64,000 bases of DNA from Ziziphus jujuba (GCF_031755915.1 NC_083379.1:41796001-41860000); one strand, 5' to 3'; shown: positions 1-14,800, counted from the stretch's first letter. Numbers and translations: made by a program. Notes: generated by a model from the sequence alone, not told the origin.

Positions 1-3000
1 CTACTCTTAGGAGATAGGAAAATGGAAGAAAGATCATGTGTGGCTATGACATGAAGAAATGTATATAGAGTCCGCTGAAGTTCTTGCAACTCTCGAAACT
101 CCTAAAAGAAAGAATGAGGAGCTTTAACTTAAACATGGCTCCAGAAATATAAACTGAAATTAAAACATAATTTTACACATAACTGAAGCAGAATTCCACT
201 AAGCCATTCATAGGTCACTTCAAGAATAAAACAATTGAACATAACAAAAATTACATTTTAACTTGTGCCACTTAATGATTTTAATCGAATGGACAACAAA
301 TACATAGTAAGTTTTTAAATATAATAAATATATAAAATCAAAATTAAAGAAGCAAATATATAATCAGGGTTTGCAAACCTCAGTATTGGTTCCAGGTCCA
401 GATGGAAATGCATCACTTGGGATAACACTCAATATCCTACCAGCAATAGCTGGAAATACCTCATCCAATATGTCACGGACAGAGGTGCCAAACTTGCATA
501 TTAGTTGATTAAGTAATAAAAGCAAACCAACCATCTCCTTTGGCTGCAGGAAAACATAATCTAGGGTTAAATCTCGACTCTACCAAAGAGATTAGTGCAT
601 GGGTGCAGAAGTACAAATCTTTCTTTCTCTGTATGATTTTTAAAGTAAATGCATGAATATTTCACCATGGTAGCTAGTTTCGTAAACCAGCCAGGCAATG
701 TAGCACAATTAATATAGGGTTTACAGAATGAACCCTATATTATCAATATGTTAAAATTTAGAAAATGAATCAATTTCTTTCCTCTTCTTTCTTGGAAAGG
801 GTTGGAAGGAGAGGAATTTGCTTTAATGTCCTTGGTGTCAAAAGTCTCACTTCACTTTCTATTGAAAATTACAAGGCACTCAGGCACAGAAGAAATTCTC
901 CACAAGGTGCAAGTAATTATATAAATTATAATTCAATGAATTACCAAATGTACTTCAGTAGATTACATTAATTGCATTATCCAAGTCAGAAAAATAAATG
1001 CTCTGCTTAGTGTAAATAAAATACAGAAATTTAATCATCCTAAGAAACAAGCAATGCCATAATTACTTAGCTAAATAAGCATAAATTCATAAAATGAACA
1101 GAGAAGCAAAAGAATATGTCATAATAGCAATTCATTGAAAATTTGCAAAAATTTAAAAGGGATATGGATAAACAAATCCAGAATTAATACTCAGGCAGAA
1201 GACAAATTGACACACAAACAACTACAGGGCAGGTCTGGATGGGGCTTGGATGCTACCTAAAGATTTGGAATTTGGAATCTTTAATTTTAATGGTCAAATC
1301 CTCCATCAGGCATTGTATTGATTACCAATTATATGATAATCTAACAAGATTAACCCCACATTAGTATATAGTCAAATATCATGCCTCACTGAAATAGGCA
1401 GGATGGAATGGGTTTACCAAAACCAATAACCTTGCAATCTTTTCTAAAATAAAAATGCATTCTATTGGTTGTTATGTAATTACAGAAGCACAGAAACTTG
1501 TTCTCTAATTTTAGATTGAAGAAAAATATAAGCCAAACTTAATTATATTTTTACCTCACTTTCTGAAAGCAACTGCTCCATCGCCTTTGGAAGGCAAGGA
1601 AAGACCGATGCTCCCAACGTGTCAACCATGCGATGCATAAATGAAATCACCTGGATAGCATACATAGTAACATCAGGTAAGAGCTGCAGTTGTCAAAATA
1701 TCAAAAATGTATTACCACTCTCCTACTTTACTTACCTTACTTCGCAAAGGCTCCACCTTTGGAAATACAGCAAGCACTTGGAGGAGAACATCCAGTGTCT
1801 AGATTACAGATAAAAGAAAAGAGTAAAGAAATAATGATAGTTGTCCAGCCATTTTTACAGCTATACCTGCTCCTATCAGTTTACTAATTTACCAATCATA
1901 AGCCAGGTACAAAAATGGGCGAAACCAGAAAACAGACCAACCCCAACCCATACTGAAGTAAATAGAAATTTAGAGAGAGACAGTTAACTAAACCATAATA
2001 TTTATGAAAGTTTTTCTAAAGAATGAATCCAAGGAAGTTCAAAATGGGAAGACTCTAGAATCTGAAAGCTAAGGATCCACAGATAAAATCTAAAAGATAA
2101 GGGTCCAGATAAAGCGATAAATATTGATAAAGCTTCCATAAAATTGGACCAGGAAAAAAAAAAAAAAAAAAAAAAAAAGGAAGAGGTTTTACAAATGAAA
2201 AAGATCAATGTGATTATAAAGGGAAAAAACTTATAAAATGAAAGAGTTTAGACACTAACCTTCTTAAACATGAGTCCAATTGCAGGACGACTATGAGTTA
2301 CAAGACGCTCACTGAAGCCCTGGATATCATAAATAGACAATGTGATCACAGTTGCATAAGAAAGAAGGCATTCCAAGTGCTAAAGCAGAACATAATATAA
2401 CTCTTTCTATGTTAGCGCTTATGAATGAAGGCCTTTGCAAAGCATTTAGAAAGTTCAAAATATCAAAATAGATAAGGCAGGAAAAGGAATTGCATCAAGC
2501 AAAATATTAATTTTGAGGACATAGCAAACTGAGAAACCTTGCTGAGCGAATTAATTGCCATGATTATCTGCTGAATATTAGCAACTTTTACAGGACTCTC
2601 TTCCGGGCTCAATACTTTGGCATTCATGAGTAATGCCTCAACCTGGAGGAAACCAAGATTGTGTTAAAAACTTGTGTCACACTCTAAATGCTTCTTAGTT
2701 TAAAGAAATAAAAACAGAAATTTTGGTAGGGGAAAAGAAGCTCCAGAATTTTGTAATGCAATTACAACACACCTGTTGGCAAAGAGGAGTGAGCAGGGAA
2801 GAAAGATAATCAGATTGCTTTGCTGGTGGCACATCATCCATCCCAAGCAATAAACCGATTGCCTGTGAAGTATAGGTTTTGGAATTAGCCAAAACAGGTA
2901 ACTAAAAAAAAAATCTACATCCACTTCTTGAACACATGCAGACAAACTTGTTCAAGACATGCATACTTAGCAATATGCAAGCTTAAGTGGTTACCTCAAA

Positions 3001-4990
3001 AATGTGACTACCATCTTCTGATCCCAAAGCCTCTTTTGACGTATAACCCATACTTGTGATCCGTGCAACTGTGTCCTGTAAGCTCTGAGAAAATTTATCA
3101 AAATTAAAAGTTGGATAAATGAATGAAAAAAATAAAAATAAATAAACCTATATAAAAAAGAAAAAGAAAGCAAAACAGAATGGTATACATATTAGCAAAT
3201 ACACATAAACTAAATGTCTGTAATATATACGAAGGTCAGAAGGTAACATATTAATCATTCCATACCTGCAAAATTGTCTCTATAAAGGGGACAAGTTTCA
3301 CTTTCAGTAACTTCACAACCCTCATGAACAGATAACTTGCCCTTCGACTTACATTGATGTTTTGATGATGTATACCCCTTTCATCAAGAAAAACACCCAA
3401 CACCATAGGAATATATTGGGTATTCTCCTGAACAAACTTCAAATATCTTGTTATTGTTTCCAAGTACACAAGTGCAACTAGCCTATTAGAGTGGCAAGGA
3501 AATCTTGAAGATAAAAGCATTGGCACCAACTCATTCAAAAGTCCAGTTCCAGTTCTCATGGCCTCATCAGTAATTGATTCACCATATGCATAGAAAAGAG
3601 AGAGTGCACCTTCCACCTCTTCAACATTCCTGTCTGATGGACATGCAATAGCACTAGCAATTGAATTTCGGATAAATACCTGAATAACATCAGGAGCTAC
3701 ACGACCCACACTACGCAGCAGCACAAACAAATCCTTTCTGAACTCCACCATCCTGTCTTCTTCCTCTTTCCCAATCTTATCCAGGATATCAAGATTACCA
3801 CGATACATGCGATCATAAAGAATCTGTGAGTGTATCACTTCCAAAATTTGACCCACATGAAGCAGTTGTTTCTCCCTCAATGGGGAAAGACTCCTCATTG
3901 TGGCAACATAACTTGAGAGAAACTGTACAATACTAAATGTGCTGTCCAACTCACAGTTCTGCATTACATAAAAAACAGAGGGCAAAACTTCATCCAAAAG
4001 CTCCATTGAGATGCCTTTTGCATCCTCAGCGTTCAACCGTTTAAAGCACTCTAAAACCTCCACTGCATACCCAGTAAGAAGCGTAGCTATTCTCAGAACC
4101 AATTCTGAATCACCATCCTCAGTTACCAACCCAAACACCCTACTTATTTGAAGACTTCTCAACAAAGACAGTTTTGTTTGATACTCCATTCGCTTTGAAA
4201 CCACAGCCAACAAACACCCAGCTGCAGCACCGCGCAGTTGTTCTGACAGCCCATCAACCAAAACCAACTCAAACAATAATGGAACAAAAGCATCATTGAC
4301 AATTAAGCCAATATCAATCCAAGAAATATACCTCCCCATGGAATCTAATACATTAGTACAAAGTTCTTGATCAGAATTTCTATACATGGATATGATATCA
4401 TACCAAGCTCTGACTATCTGAGTTACACACTGTTGCCTCATTGCGTCCTTTACCCGTCCAGCAACTGCCATTTCCTCAGGCGTTCTTGGGTAATCCAAAC
4501 TAATCAACTCATCATCCAAGGAATTCAAAACTCGACAAAACATATCGATCACCGCCGCCCCTTTGCTCAAATGAGGCAAGAAATCAATAAAGACAGAAGA
4601 CCAAATTAAGGGGTATTCAAAATAAATTAAAGTCACCAAGACCTGAGCAAGCTTGTTCTTTATAAATGCAGGACCATCTAAAACCCTAACAACACCATTG
4701 TCATCAAAACCCTCGAAACACACAATTGAAAACACCGATTTTCTAATCAAATACATCTCGTCCGGGCTTATCGACGAGTACCCCACACGGATAACTTCAT
4801 GAAGAGTCTGTAAGCACCAAAATTGTACCTGAACAAGGCTGGAAAAACATAACCTGTCGATGCAAATTCTACAAATGGCCCGTTCTTCCTTAATTTTGTC
4901 ACAATATTCTTTCGCCTTTTGTTTCAACTCCGAGTCAACGGTTCCAGATTCGTCAAAGATTATGAGTATCGCCTTTTCAAGATCAGCCAT
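1..4990 (-). CDS. PSD: Exportin-T (PAUSED-like), 3' end outside window
   Basis: Nuclear export receptor for tRNA, of the importin-beta/exportin family, acting with Ran-GTP. The ATG is at 4990 and the product begins MADLEKAILIIFDESG. Exons on the minus strand by splice joining: 3266-4990, 2995-3075, 2773-2862, 2538-2642, 2260-2319, 1736-1798, 1555-1650, 379-543 and <1-101. These give 828 residues, so about 160 C-terminal residues lie beyond the left edge, taking the plant family length of roughly 990 from memory. The large first exon (575 codons) holds the N-terminal Ran-binding and HEAT-repeat part. Later exons hold recognisable family segments such as GFSERLVTHSRPAIGLMFKK and MHRMVDTLGASV. 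An upstream in-frame ATG at 5026 exists, but the family starts at MADLEK. Exon joins are inferred without transcript data. Confidence 0.93.
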
Positions 4991-5560
4991 GAACCTAAAA
5001 CCTTTAAATCCTAAAACCCCTTTCAAATCCTAAACCCTAGCAAGTATTCCTTCACGTCCCAAGAACTTTTCTTACTCTAATTAAGTACGTTTACCAAGAA
5101 AATTTTTTACTTTTTTTTATTTTTTCTATCTGGGTTTTTCAGAGACACACAGCGTTAGAACTGGGCTCTTGAGATTGAGATGAATAGTGAAAAAGGCGAT
5201 GGAAAAGGATGAGAGAGACCAGTGAAAAGAGTTTGTGAGAGCTTACCTTATTTTTCTACTTTATTGGGATCAAAACAATTGGGAGATCGTTTATAGAATG
5301 TGTTAGAGGTAGCTTATCTAGCTAGGGTTTTTGGGCGAGTCCGTCTTGGGGTGGGTCGGAAAGCAAACCCTACAGTTTGTTCGGATTGGCTATAAATTTA
5401 TAGTTTTAGTTTTTCCATAGGTACGCTGTTTATCACAGTGAAAAGGAAAGGGAAAACAAGAACGAGAAAGAGAGGAACTGTGGTGGAGGTGAACTCTGAA
5501 TTTACATAAATACCCTCTCCTCGTTTAAGAAAACCTATATAAATATAATTATAATAATAC
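4991..5560 (-). promoter_or_regulatory. Leader and probable promoter region of exportin-T
   Basis: This is the stretch upstream of the exportin-T ATG. It contains no other gene. It is richer in GC than the DNA further right, and pyrimidine- and purine-rich patches lie near 5100-5250 and 5440-5480. I see no clear TATA box. Placing the leader and promoter here rests on position only. Confidence 0.4.
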
Positions 5561-5781
5561 AAATTTTAGAAATTTGAGAATGCGAACGCGTGCAGTTGCA
5601 GTTTAAACTCTCGGGATAATTATAAGATATCGCATGGTAATATGTTTTTTATAATTTATAATTATTATTCTCTTAATTATTTTATTGCCAATGCTGAATT
5701 TCTGAGGATATTTTGGGAATATAAATATAATTTTATGGTACATGATTGTGTGATGGTTATAATTCAATGTTTTATTTATTT

Positions 5782-5815
<34 letters not shown>

Positions 5816-8800
5816 GTTTAGACTTTTAGTTAGAAGGAATATAGTTTCTGGGCTATAATTATGTGTCTGGGCCCAAAGCCTGCAATTTCAGACATTCAGA
5901 CTGCCTAATAAAAAAGGCCAATTAGCAAATAAAAAAAAAGGAATGAGATAAATGGGCTGCAATTGAATGCATCTTCATGTTCGAATTCATCGTTCATACC
6001 CCTTGAGAAAAAAATGCCAATTTTCTATTTAAAAAAATATAAGGCCAATTTTCTCAAATTATAAAAAGTATTTTTTATTTTATAGTCTAATTGCTAAACA
6101 ATGTCATTCAAGCTGTCATTTTCGTTTTATTTACTACAGTTATTAACTTTATTTAAAATTCAAATGGAAAAATACAATCTCAATTACCAAAGAAATAAAA
6201 AAGACATTACTATTTTATTCAATAAATCAAAAACCAAAAACAAAAACATTTCTTTAGGTTGTGAATATATTGTATGAGGTGAAGATTCATGTTGAGCCTT
6301 TTGTAATGAACCATTTGCATTTTCTCAAGGAAATGAAAGTAGATGATAAAAAACGTGGCAAAACTGTCTCTTTTTCGGGATAATGTGAAAATCGAGAGTA
6401 ATATTCGGCTAAGCTTTACATATTAATCAGGAGGCTTTTTCATATTATTTCTTCCCCTGAACATCTTTTTCCAACAAATGTACATATTTATATTACATAC
6501 ATCTTCAAGTCTTTTTCATCATCCCCTACCCATACAAAACATCTTAAAAAACATGCTGATTACCAAATACAAAATAAAATAAAAAAAGGGAAAATACAAA
6601 GTACAAAGAAGAAAACGTACAATTAGAAAATAAACACGTGCAAATTTAACTTTATAAAATTAAAATTTATACCGTTGACGTCACAAGCTAGTTTTTTTTT
6701 TTTTTTTTTTTTTTCTTTGATCATACGTCAAAAGCTGGTTGGAATAAGCAAAATGTTTTGGTAACATGACAATGTGGGACCCTGGCCTTTTGTTCCATCA
6801 GGGTCAAGAATCATGATCCGCGGTGCGAGTGACAATCTCTCTCAAGCCATGTGCCATACACGTGATTTGGAATCCGACAATTAAAGTGGAGAATACGTGC
6901 AATATGCATTTTTAACTTTATATTTAAATTGTTCCTCAGTCCTTACATCGAATTCAGGATATATTGATCAAATAATTAAAAAAAAAAAAAAAAAACCCTA
7001 TTCATTTCACATACTTTTTACCCTTATAATTTGTTAATTAGGTCCAAAATTCAGATGATTAACTTTGCTAAATCAAAAGCAATGATGAATTTTGTTTGTG
7101 TTTTCGTACCTTAATTTTGCACATTTGAAGCGGACACTGCTCCTTCATGACCTCTCTCTTAACCACTTTGAACCTGAGTGCACTTTTTCTACATTAAAGA
7201 ATACTCATAGATATCTCCATAGATAATTTTACCTTTTTACTTTCGGAAAAATAAAATCAATAAGATAATCCAATAATGTTTGTGTTTGATACTTGAAAAA
7301 ACAAAAAAGAAGGGGAAATGGGGAAGGGAGAGGGGTTTAAGAAGTATTTTAAAACATTGCCGATGATTTTATATATTGCTATAATTTGTTTATTATATCA
7401 GAAAAATAAACAAACATTAAGAAATAAAAAACATTATCAATGGATTCATCTAACACACTTCATCAAGTTGATATAATAAAAAATAAATATTGTCAAAATG
7501 ATCTTCTATTTTTAAAAGCTGTATAATTTTTTTTTAAAACAAAAATTTATTTAAAAGTTAATTTTTAAATAAAACAATTGATAAAATATATATAATCAAT
7601 TAATAATCATAAATAATCTTTTATATATTACTATTAGAAAATAATTTAATGTATATATATCACTTATACTTTTTTATCATTTAAAATATTTTTCAATTTT
7701 GATATCATATAATTTCCTAATCATAAATATAAATGATTTATCGATTAAGCTAACATCATTTGATTTTAAATAAATGAGCTAATCATGTCACCTAGATTTA
7801 AAATATCTGGTAAGTAATGTGACCTATGTTTATAATAACTTTTTTATATAAATTTAATAAGAATAATTGAATAATGTAACTTGGAAATATTAATTACCAT
7901 ATATAATTTCATAATGTCTATAAATTTGTCATCTCCTTTTTTTAGTGTTAAGGATTGTTTTTTTTTGTTTTTTTTTTTATTTTTAAAGCAAATGTTAAAG
8001 AGAAATGTGCATATATATATATATACACATATATACAAATGTCATTGTCCAAACCATAAATAATCAATATATGGTGGCGTGCATGGGATTTATACAAATA
8101 TATATATATATATAAATATATAAATATTTTCATCAAAAAATAAAATAAAAATGAAGAGAAAGACTAAATATATAAATGCATGTGATTATGTGACATCCAT
8201 CCTATCCAATAATGCATATAGTGTGGCTTGCACGCTTGGCAATATAAAAGCAACATGCTTCCCTCACGCATGTGTATGTCTATGCGTTTCATGCACGTAT
8301 TTCCCACAACAACACTCCACTTATAGTCCCCCCTTCTAATAATAATTTTATGTAAATGCCTTTTTCACCCAAAAAACAAAAAAAAAAAGACAGAAGAGGA
8401 AAACACTTTATGGTTTCTATATATAGAATTCGAAATGAATCAATTCAAAGATCTTTTTTTTTTATTTTTTTGTTTCCCTGTGGAAAAATTTCGTGATATA
8501 AAATGTTTCCTTTTTAACACAGATACAATGATTTAAAAAAAAATAATAATTTTGAAAATGTCAAAATAAAACGTAAGCTAAATTTATTTAAATTGTAGCA
8601 AACGAGAGGAAATATTTTATTTGCTATATTTTAAATTAAAGAAATAATTAATATATAAATATTGAAAAATACATTTTAAAACTACATTGATCAATAAAAA
8701 AATTAAAAAAAAAACTTATTTTTGCTTCCATTGCATCATTCCAATGAAATTGGTTTTGACCCTTTCAAAATGTAAACAAACAAAAAAGGTCCATCCAACA

Positions 8801-11200
8801 ACCCCTAAAAATATTGAAACTGAATAAGGTGTACTAATTTTGACTCTTGACCTCTTAGAGAGAGAGAGAGAGAGGTTAAGTTCTCATACGGACCAATAAC
8901 AATAGACTAACAAATCTAACAGGTCACAAACTCATTGCCAACCGTTAGATACGCAGACAATGACAAGCCTCAATATCCGGAGTGGACTCCGCGGCCGAAG
9001 CTAAAATCTAGTCGGTAACCAAAAACGAACACGTGCAAGGACCGTGACTTCACAACTTGTACGCGTGCCAAAAAGAAGGCTTACCTAATGGCCGTCACTT
9101 GTTGACCACGTGGCAGCCGCGTTCGCTGACAAAGTGGCAATTAGCGGTGGTCCGCTGCTCGTGACAGCGCCACGTGCTCTTCTCAGCACGAAACTGAATC
9201 TAACGTAAAAGTACAAAATATCAATTAATTTTTTTTTTGAACAGAAAAGAAAAAAGAAAAAATAGATTTATTTTACAGTGGTCCATATCGTGGACTTCCG
9301 CATATTCTAGAGCTTCTTGAGGAAGACAGAGAGTTATATCACTCACTCCCCTCATCGTTGAATTGCCAATAATGTCCCTATGATTTTGTTGTGGATTTTT
9401 TTTCAATGAATTCTGTGAATTGTATAGCTGTATTTGGTTTGGAAGTGGGACCCCCCTTGTTCGTTTATTATTTTATTACAAATTTTCTTATTTTCCCAAT
9501 CATTAATATCTTAACTGTCTTTAAATATATATTTTTTAATTTCTTAATTTTCTGTTTTGGGAAAATATCAAATATGCTTACATTGTCATGAATGAAAATA
9601 TAAACGTTATCATTTTGTTTTCGTTTTTTATTTTAGTTTATTTTTTATGAAATACAAGATTGATCATTTTATTATCCAATATGGAGGATGATTGAGTATG
9701 ATATATATTTATAGTTAATTATGGTAATAGATTAAAATAAATTGTAGAAGTAGATACAATTCAAAGTGCTATTATTATTATTATTATTATTGTTTAAAAA
9801 ATTAAAGATCTGAATGCTTTTGATTTATGAGATTGAGTGGATTCCTCATCCTCATTGGGACTCTTACATCAGGCAGGCAATAGTTACCATGAAATAAATA
9901 TCAAAAGGTGGACCCCCCATTTAATTTAGCTCTAGCCTTAAAGCTTGATTACATCATATGGGCGCGCAAGTTGGGGAATCCTGTCTTCAACAGATGCATA
10001 TAAAAGTATAAAAGTGATCGTATATATAAAGTTTATCTTTTCAAATAACAATGTGTTATCCCCAAAAAAAAAACAAAAAAACAAAAAGAGATAACACATT
10101 GAGTTCCAATGCTGTTATCATTCCAACAAGGAATAAAATGATGTATATTAAAAAAATTAAGAAGATAAGTACGATCCATAAAATAATTAATAAATTGCAA
10201 ATTTCAATGAACCTGGCCACTAAAAATCAAACAATAGAATCATAATCCCTTTACCTTGTACAGTTTTTTTTTTCCCCTTGACTTAGTTGAGGCTCAGTTA
10301 GTTGTTTGCTGAGTTGGATATGAATCTGTATTTTAGATTTTTTATTTTATTATTATTATTATTTTGGCTTTCGATTTTGATTATCATATTTCCTTTTTTT
10401 GTTTTGTGTATGTTGCTTCCTTATCAAGCATTGTATAAAATAATACAATGACTCACTAACAAAAACACAGAGAGACAGAGAGAGAGAATCAATAAAGGAA
10501 ACTCCAGCCTTTTTCATCTGTGTGAACTGAAAATTTAAATAAAGTTCTTCACATAAAAAAAAAAAACAAAAAAATGGTTCAAACAAACCCCCCAAAACAT
10601 CTTTTCTTTTAGTTATTGTTATTTTTACATTTTATCTCTTAATTTAATTTTACAATTTTATTGCTCGCCATAGCAAGAAATATTTCTTTAAAATAAATAA
10701 AAAAGTAACAGCATATTTTTTCTTTCTATGCATTTCCTGGCAAAAAAAAAAAAAAAAAAAAACAGTTCTAATCCCACTTTATAAATTATATATATATACT
10801 ATATATGAGTAAACCCAATAAACAATAGGGTTACCATCTATAGTTAACAAGATTTGCTCATCTCTAAAATTTTATTACGTAATCTAGTGAGGGAAAACAG
10901 CCAGATTCATAGAGATAGAAAGAGCAAAAAAAAAAAAAAAAAAAAAGAAAAGAAAACCTCTTTTGTCAGCTTTATTTAGATTATCCACATCATTATTATC
11001 AAACACAAAACCACTCTTTCAAGGAAATGAAAAACCCCTAAAACTACTTATCTTTGTTGGAAAACAGCAAGGTGGAGGAACTTGTACCTTTCCGTTATTT
11101 CAGGTACATCCGAAGGGTGATAATGTAAATACGATGTATGCTTTCCCTGGCCGCTAATCAATAACCAGTTCAGAAAAAAGACAGAGAGAGGCAGACAAAA
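5561..11200. other. Intergenic, AT-rich, no gene seen
   Basis: A 5.6-kb gap between exportin-T and the RSH gene. It holds poly-T/poly-A tracts (about 5787-5814, 6692-6714, 6978-6995, 10742-10760), short (AT)n runs near 8010-8040 and 8095-8125, an (AG)n run at about 8859-8873, and (ATT)n at about 9770-9790. Open frames here are under 80 codons, low in complexity, and show no family resemblance. The GC-richer island at 8935-9190 is listed separately. Confidence 0.7.
9025..9180. promoter_or_regulatory. G-box cluster (three CACGTG sites)
   Basis: CACGTG palindromes occur at 9030-9035, 9107-9112 and 9171-9176, within a GC-rich island (about 8935-9190) surrounded by AT-rich DNA. A TTGACC (W-box core) abuts the second site. 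The second and third lie in CCACGTGG and GCCACGTGC contexts, which bZIP and bHLH factors (ABA and light responses) commonly bind. No gene starts nearby. The closest downstream gene is RSH at 11858, and exportin-T is about 4 kb to the left, so the target is unknown. Confidence 0.45.
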
Positions 11201-11857
11201 TCAAAGACGGAGTAACTCCTCTGTACATTTCCAAGCGTCTTTGACTCTCTTTCCTCGGAAATTAGGTGTTCGGGCTTTTTTTTTTTTTTTTTTTTTTTTT
11301 TTGGTACATATTGCTATTTGTTCTATATATTTGTAAATACTGTAGCTCAATTCTTTCCTCTTTTATACAATTAAAAAAAAAAACCGCGCGGTCTCTCGAA
11401 TAATTCTTTCTTTAGAATATATAATCATTTTTTTGACTCTGTATCGTCTTTTTCATAATTAGGCACCCCAAGAAAAAAAAAATAAAAAAAAAATTACTGG
11501 GTCTTTAGGAAGAAATTCGTTCATTTGGCTTTGAAAAAATTGTTGGGTGTTTGAGGTAATTAACAGTATTTTTTGGCAAATTTATTGGCTGTCGTGGAAT
11601 TTTTCTCAGTTTGAATCTTCTTGGGTTCGATATGTTGTAACTGTGCACAAAGAGAGAAAAAATAGTTGGGTATCTGGTATACCGGTCAGTTTTTGAGAAA
11701 AAATAATTTTTTTTGTTTGGTTTCTCTGAAACAAGTGGGTTCTACGGAGAAAAATCATTGGGTCTCCGAGGAAAATTCAATTGGACTTGAAGGTCTGTTG
11801 ATCTGAACCCCTTTTTATCAGAGTTCCAGATTTTGAAAGAAGCAAAAGAAGAAGGCC
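11201..11857 (+). promoter_or_regulatory. Leader/promoter region of RSH gene
   Basis: The 650 bases before the RSH start are T-rich, with a poly-T tract at about 11279-11302 and pyrimidine patches of the kind seen in plant leaders. No coding frame here resembles a protein family. The transcription start cannot be fixed from sequence alone. Confidence 0.35.
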
Positions 11858-14800
11858 ATGGCTGTCCCAACAATAGCACTATACGCGAGCCCGCCGAGCA
11901 GTGTTTGCTCGACGCCACACCCATGCCAGATCAATGCGCACGCGTCCTACGATTTCGAATTGGGGTCTCGATCTTCGACTCCGGCGCCGTCGACGGCATC
12001 TACGTCACAGAAGCCGGTAGTCGGCGGGCTTTCGTGCCTCTTCTCTTCCCATTCGGTGAAGCACGCTTCGTCATCTTCGAGCTTTTCAGGTGGGGGAGAA
12101 GAATTGGGTTCGCTGTGGCACGACAGAGGGGAAGAATTGAAGGAATTGGGTGGCTCTTTTCGCTATTCACCAAGTAAATTTAATGGGGCTTCTTTGAGCA
12201 GGGACCAGAGCCCGGTATCGGTGCTTCAGGGACCTGTTTCGTGTAGCAGTAGTGGGGTTTCAGGTTCAGCGAGAAGTCCACCGACGAAGATTGCTCGTGA
12301 AAAGAGTAGTAGTGGAGATATTAATTTGCAGAATTCATATAGAGGTGGAAGTAGCGGATTGTTTAATGGGTTCGTGAGGGGTGCGTTGGGATCGTCGTGC
12401 GTCGATTACGATTCGCCGAGCTTTGAGGTGCGAGGGGAAGCTTTGAATTTGGGTTCATCGACTGCGCTCGTCGATGAATTGACATTCAATATGGAAGATG
12501 GGTTCCTGGAGAGCAACTCTGAGCCATATGCTAAAGATTTGCTTCTGGCTGCCCAATCACAGCACAAGATATTCTGTGAAGAATTTGTTGTGAAGGCTTT
12601 CTATGAGGCAGAGAAAGCGCATAGAGGGCAGGTAAATTTGATTTCACTGTTTGAAATTTTTTTTCCTTTTTTTTTTTTTGTTATTATTATTATTGCTATT
12701 ATTTTTTATATTTTTGGTTGAGAAGTTTGTGTAATTTATCGTTTTTATTGTAGATGCGACAAAGCGGCGATCCATATTTGCAGCATTGTGTGGAAACTGC
12801 AGTGCTACTCGCATTGATAGGTGCTAATTCCACAGTAGTCGCTGCAGGTCTTTTACATGACACGCTTGACGATTCTTTTATGAGTTATGACTATGTATTT
12901 GGGACATTTGGAGCAGGGGTTGCAGATTTAGTTGAAGGGGTAAGAATGAATTTTAACATAATTATGTAATTGTTTGTTTCATGAAAGTGTGTTTATTCTT
13001 GGTCAAAAACTTTTCATCATACTTGAGTTTTGTACTGTTCTATAATCTGCATGCTATGTTTTAGTAGTTTGATTATACCTGTTGGGAAATCCGCCGTGAT
13101 CGTTTTAGGGCTTTTTTAGATGTTGTTTATGGAATAATTTTATTTATTTTCCTTTGGTTCTACCTTTTACTTTGTGGAACGGAAAGTGAGCAAGCAATGA
13201 AAAGCTAGTGACTGCTACTTTGACTTTTGGCCAATTAATGATCTTTGTTTGTCATTATTTAAAAAATCTTGTTAGCCATCTCAATTTTTGTTGGTTATTC
13301 TAACTGTTTTAATGACTCTTTGACGATGATTTTATGGATGCAAGTTTTCATGTAGCGGTATTAGCATTATAGGATAATAAAAGTTTGTTGTCTTGTTTTC
13401 CTTTAATTTTTAGGGGCTTCTTTAATACAGCTGTCTGGAATGAATATTTTTCCTAGATTCTTTTGTTTGTCGACATTGCTTTGTTAAGAGTATTTTGATA
13501 TTAATTTGATATTTGTTAGCTTCTAATCTAGTCTGTATTGCAATTATTAGGTGTCTAAGCTAAGTCAATTGAGCAAGCTTGCACGTGATAACAATACAGC
13601 AAGTAAAACAGTTGAAGCAGATCGCCTCCATACTATGTTTCTTGCCATGGCAGATGCTAGGGCTGTCCTCATTAAATTGGCAGATCGATTGCATAATATG
13701 ATGACACTTGATGCACTGCCATGGGCTAAGCAACAGAGGTTTGCAAAAGAAACTTTGGAGATTTTTGTGCCCTTGGCCAATCGTTTAGGAATATCTAGCT
13801 GGAAGGAGCAGCTGGAAAATTTATGCTTTAAGCATCTCAACCCTGATCATCATGAAGAACTGTCTTCTAAGCTTCTGGAGTCATTTGATGAAGCAATGGT
13901 TACGTCTGCTATAAAGAAGCTTGAAACATCTCTTAAGGATAAAAACATATCTTATCATGATCTCTACGGACGCCATAAGAGCTTGTATAGCATTTACAGC
14001 AAAATGTTGAAGTATGTATACTTTCTATCTGTTTCCAAACTTGCATACCTGAAAAACTTTTGATTCTGCAATAAATTTATCTAAACATGTTTTGGGGCAT
14101 ATAGTTCAATTTGGTCGAATAGTAATGAAGAATGACTAGAGTCACATTTATCTAAAAACTCAATAAAAAATATAATGCAATGTTTTTGAATAAGCTAGTT
14201 ACAAGTTTGGTATTTGGAAGTTTTTGCTTTTGTTACATCATAAGATTTTTTAAAACATGTTTGTGGTTTGTGAAGTAATGCTTGAAGTGTAAAGTTTGAG
14301 CTTGTTTTATAAAAATCTACTTATATTATTGGTACTAGATTTTTCAAGCTTGTTAGCATGCTTGTATTAGTGTAGAATTTGAGCTTGTATCACAAATGTA
14401 ACTGTGGATTAATCGTGCAAATGTAAATGCAATGTAATTACATGAACTTACTTTTATGGTGTATTATTTGAAATGCTTCTATTGCATTCAAATGTTAATT
14501 TAGTAGTGCTTAATTTTGTGCAGAAAGAAGCTTAACATGGATGAGATTCTTGATATTCATGGACTCCGTTTGATTGTTGAAAATGAAGAAGACTGCTATA
14601 AAGCATTGGGAGTTGTTCACGAGTTGTGGTCTGAGGTACCAGGAAAGCTCAAGGACTATATAATTCATCCCAAATTTAATGGGTATGTTATATCTCAAAT
14701 ATTGTTGCGTGCTCAAAGTTTTCTATGGTAGTATCCTTCTAACCTTGGTTTCATAATTTGTAGGTACCAATCTCTACACACTGTAGTGATGGGTGAAGGT

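Noticed and set aside
765..971. 68-residue plus-strand frame in the exportin-T gene
   Set aside because: It lies in an intron of the minus-strand gene, with no family resemblance.
11833..12177. 114-residue frame overlapping RSH exon 1
   Set aside because: A different frame of the GC-rich first exon; the RSH frame continues across five splice junctions with family motifs.
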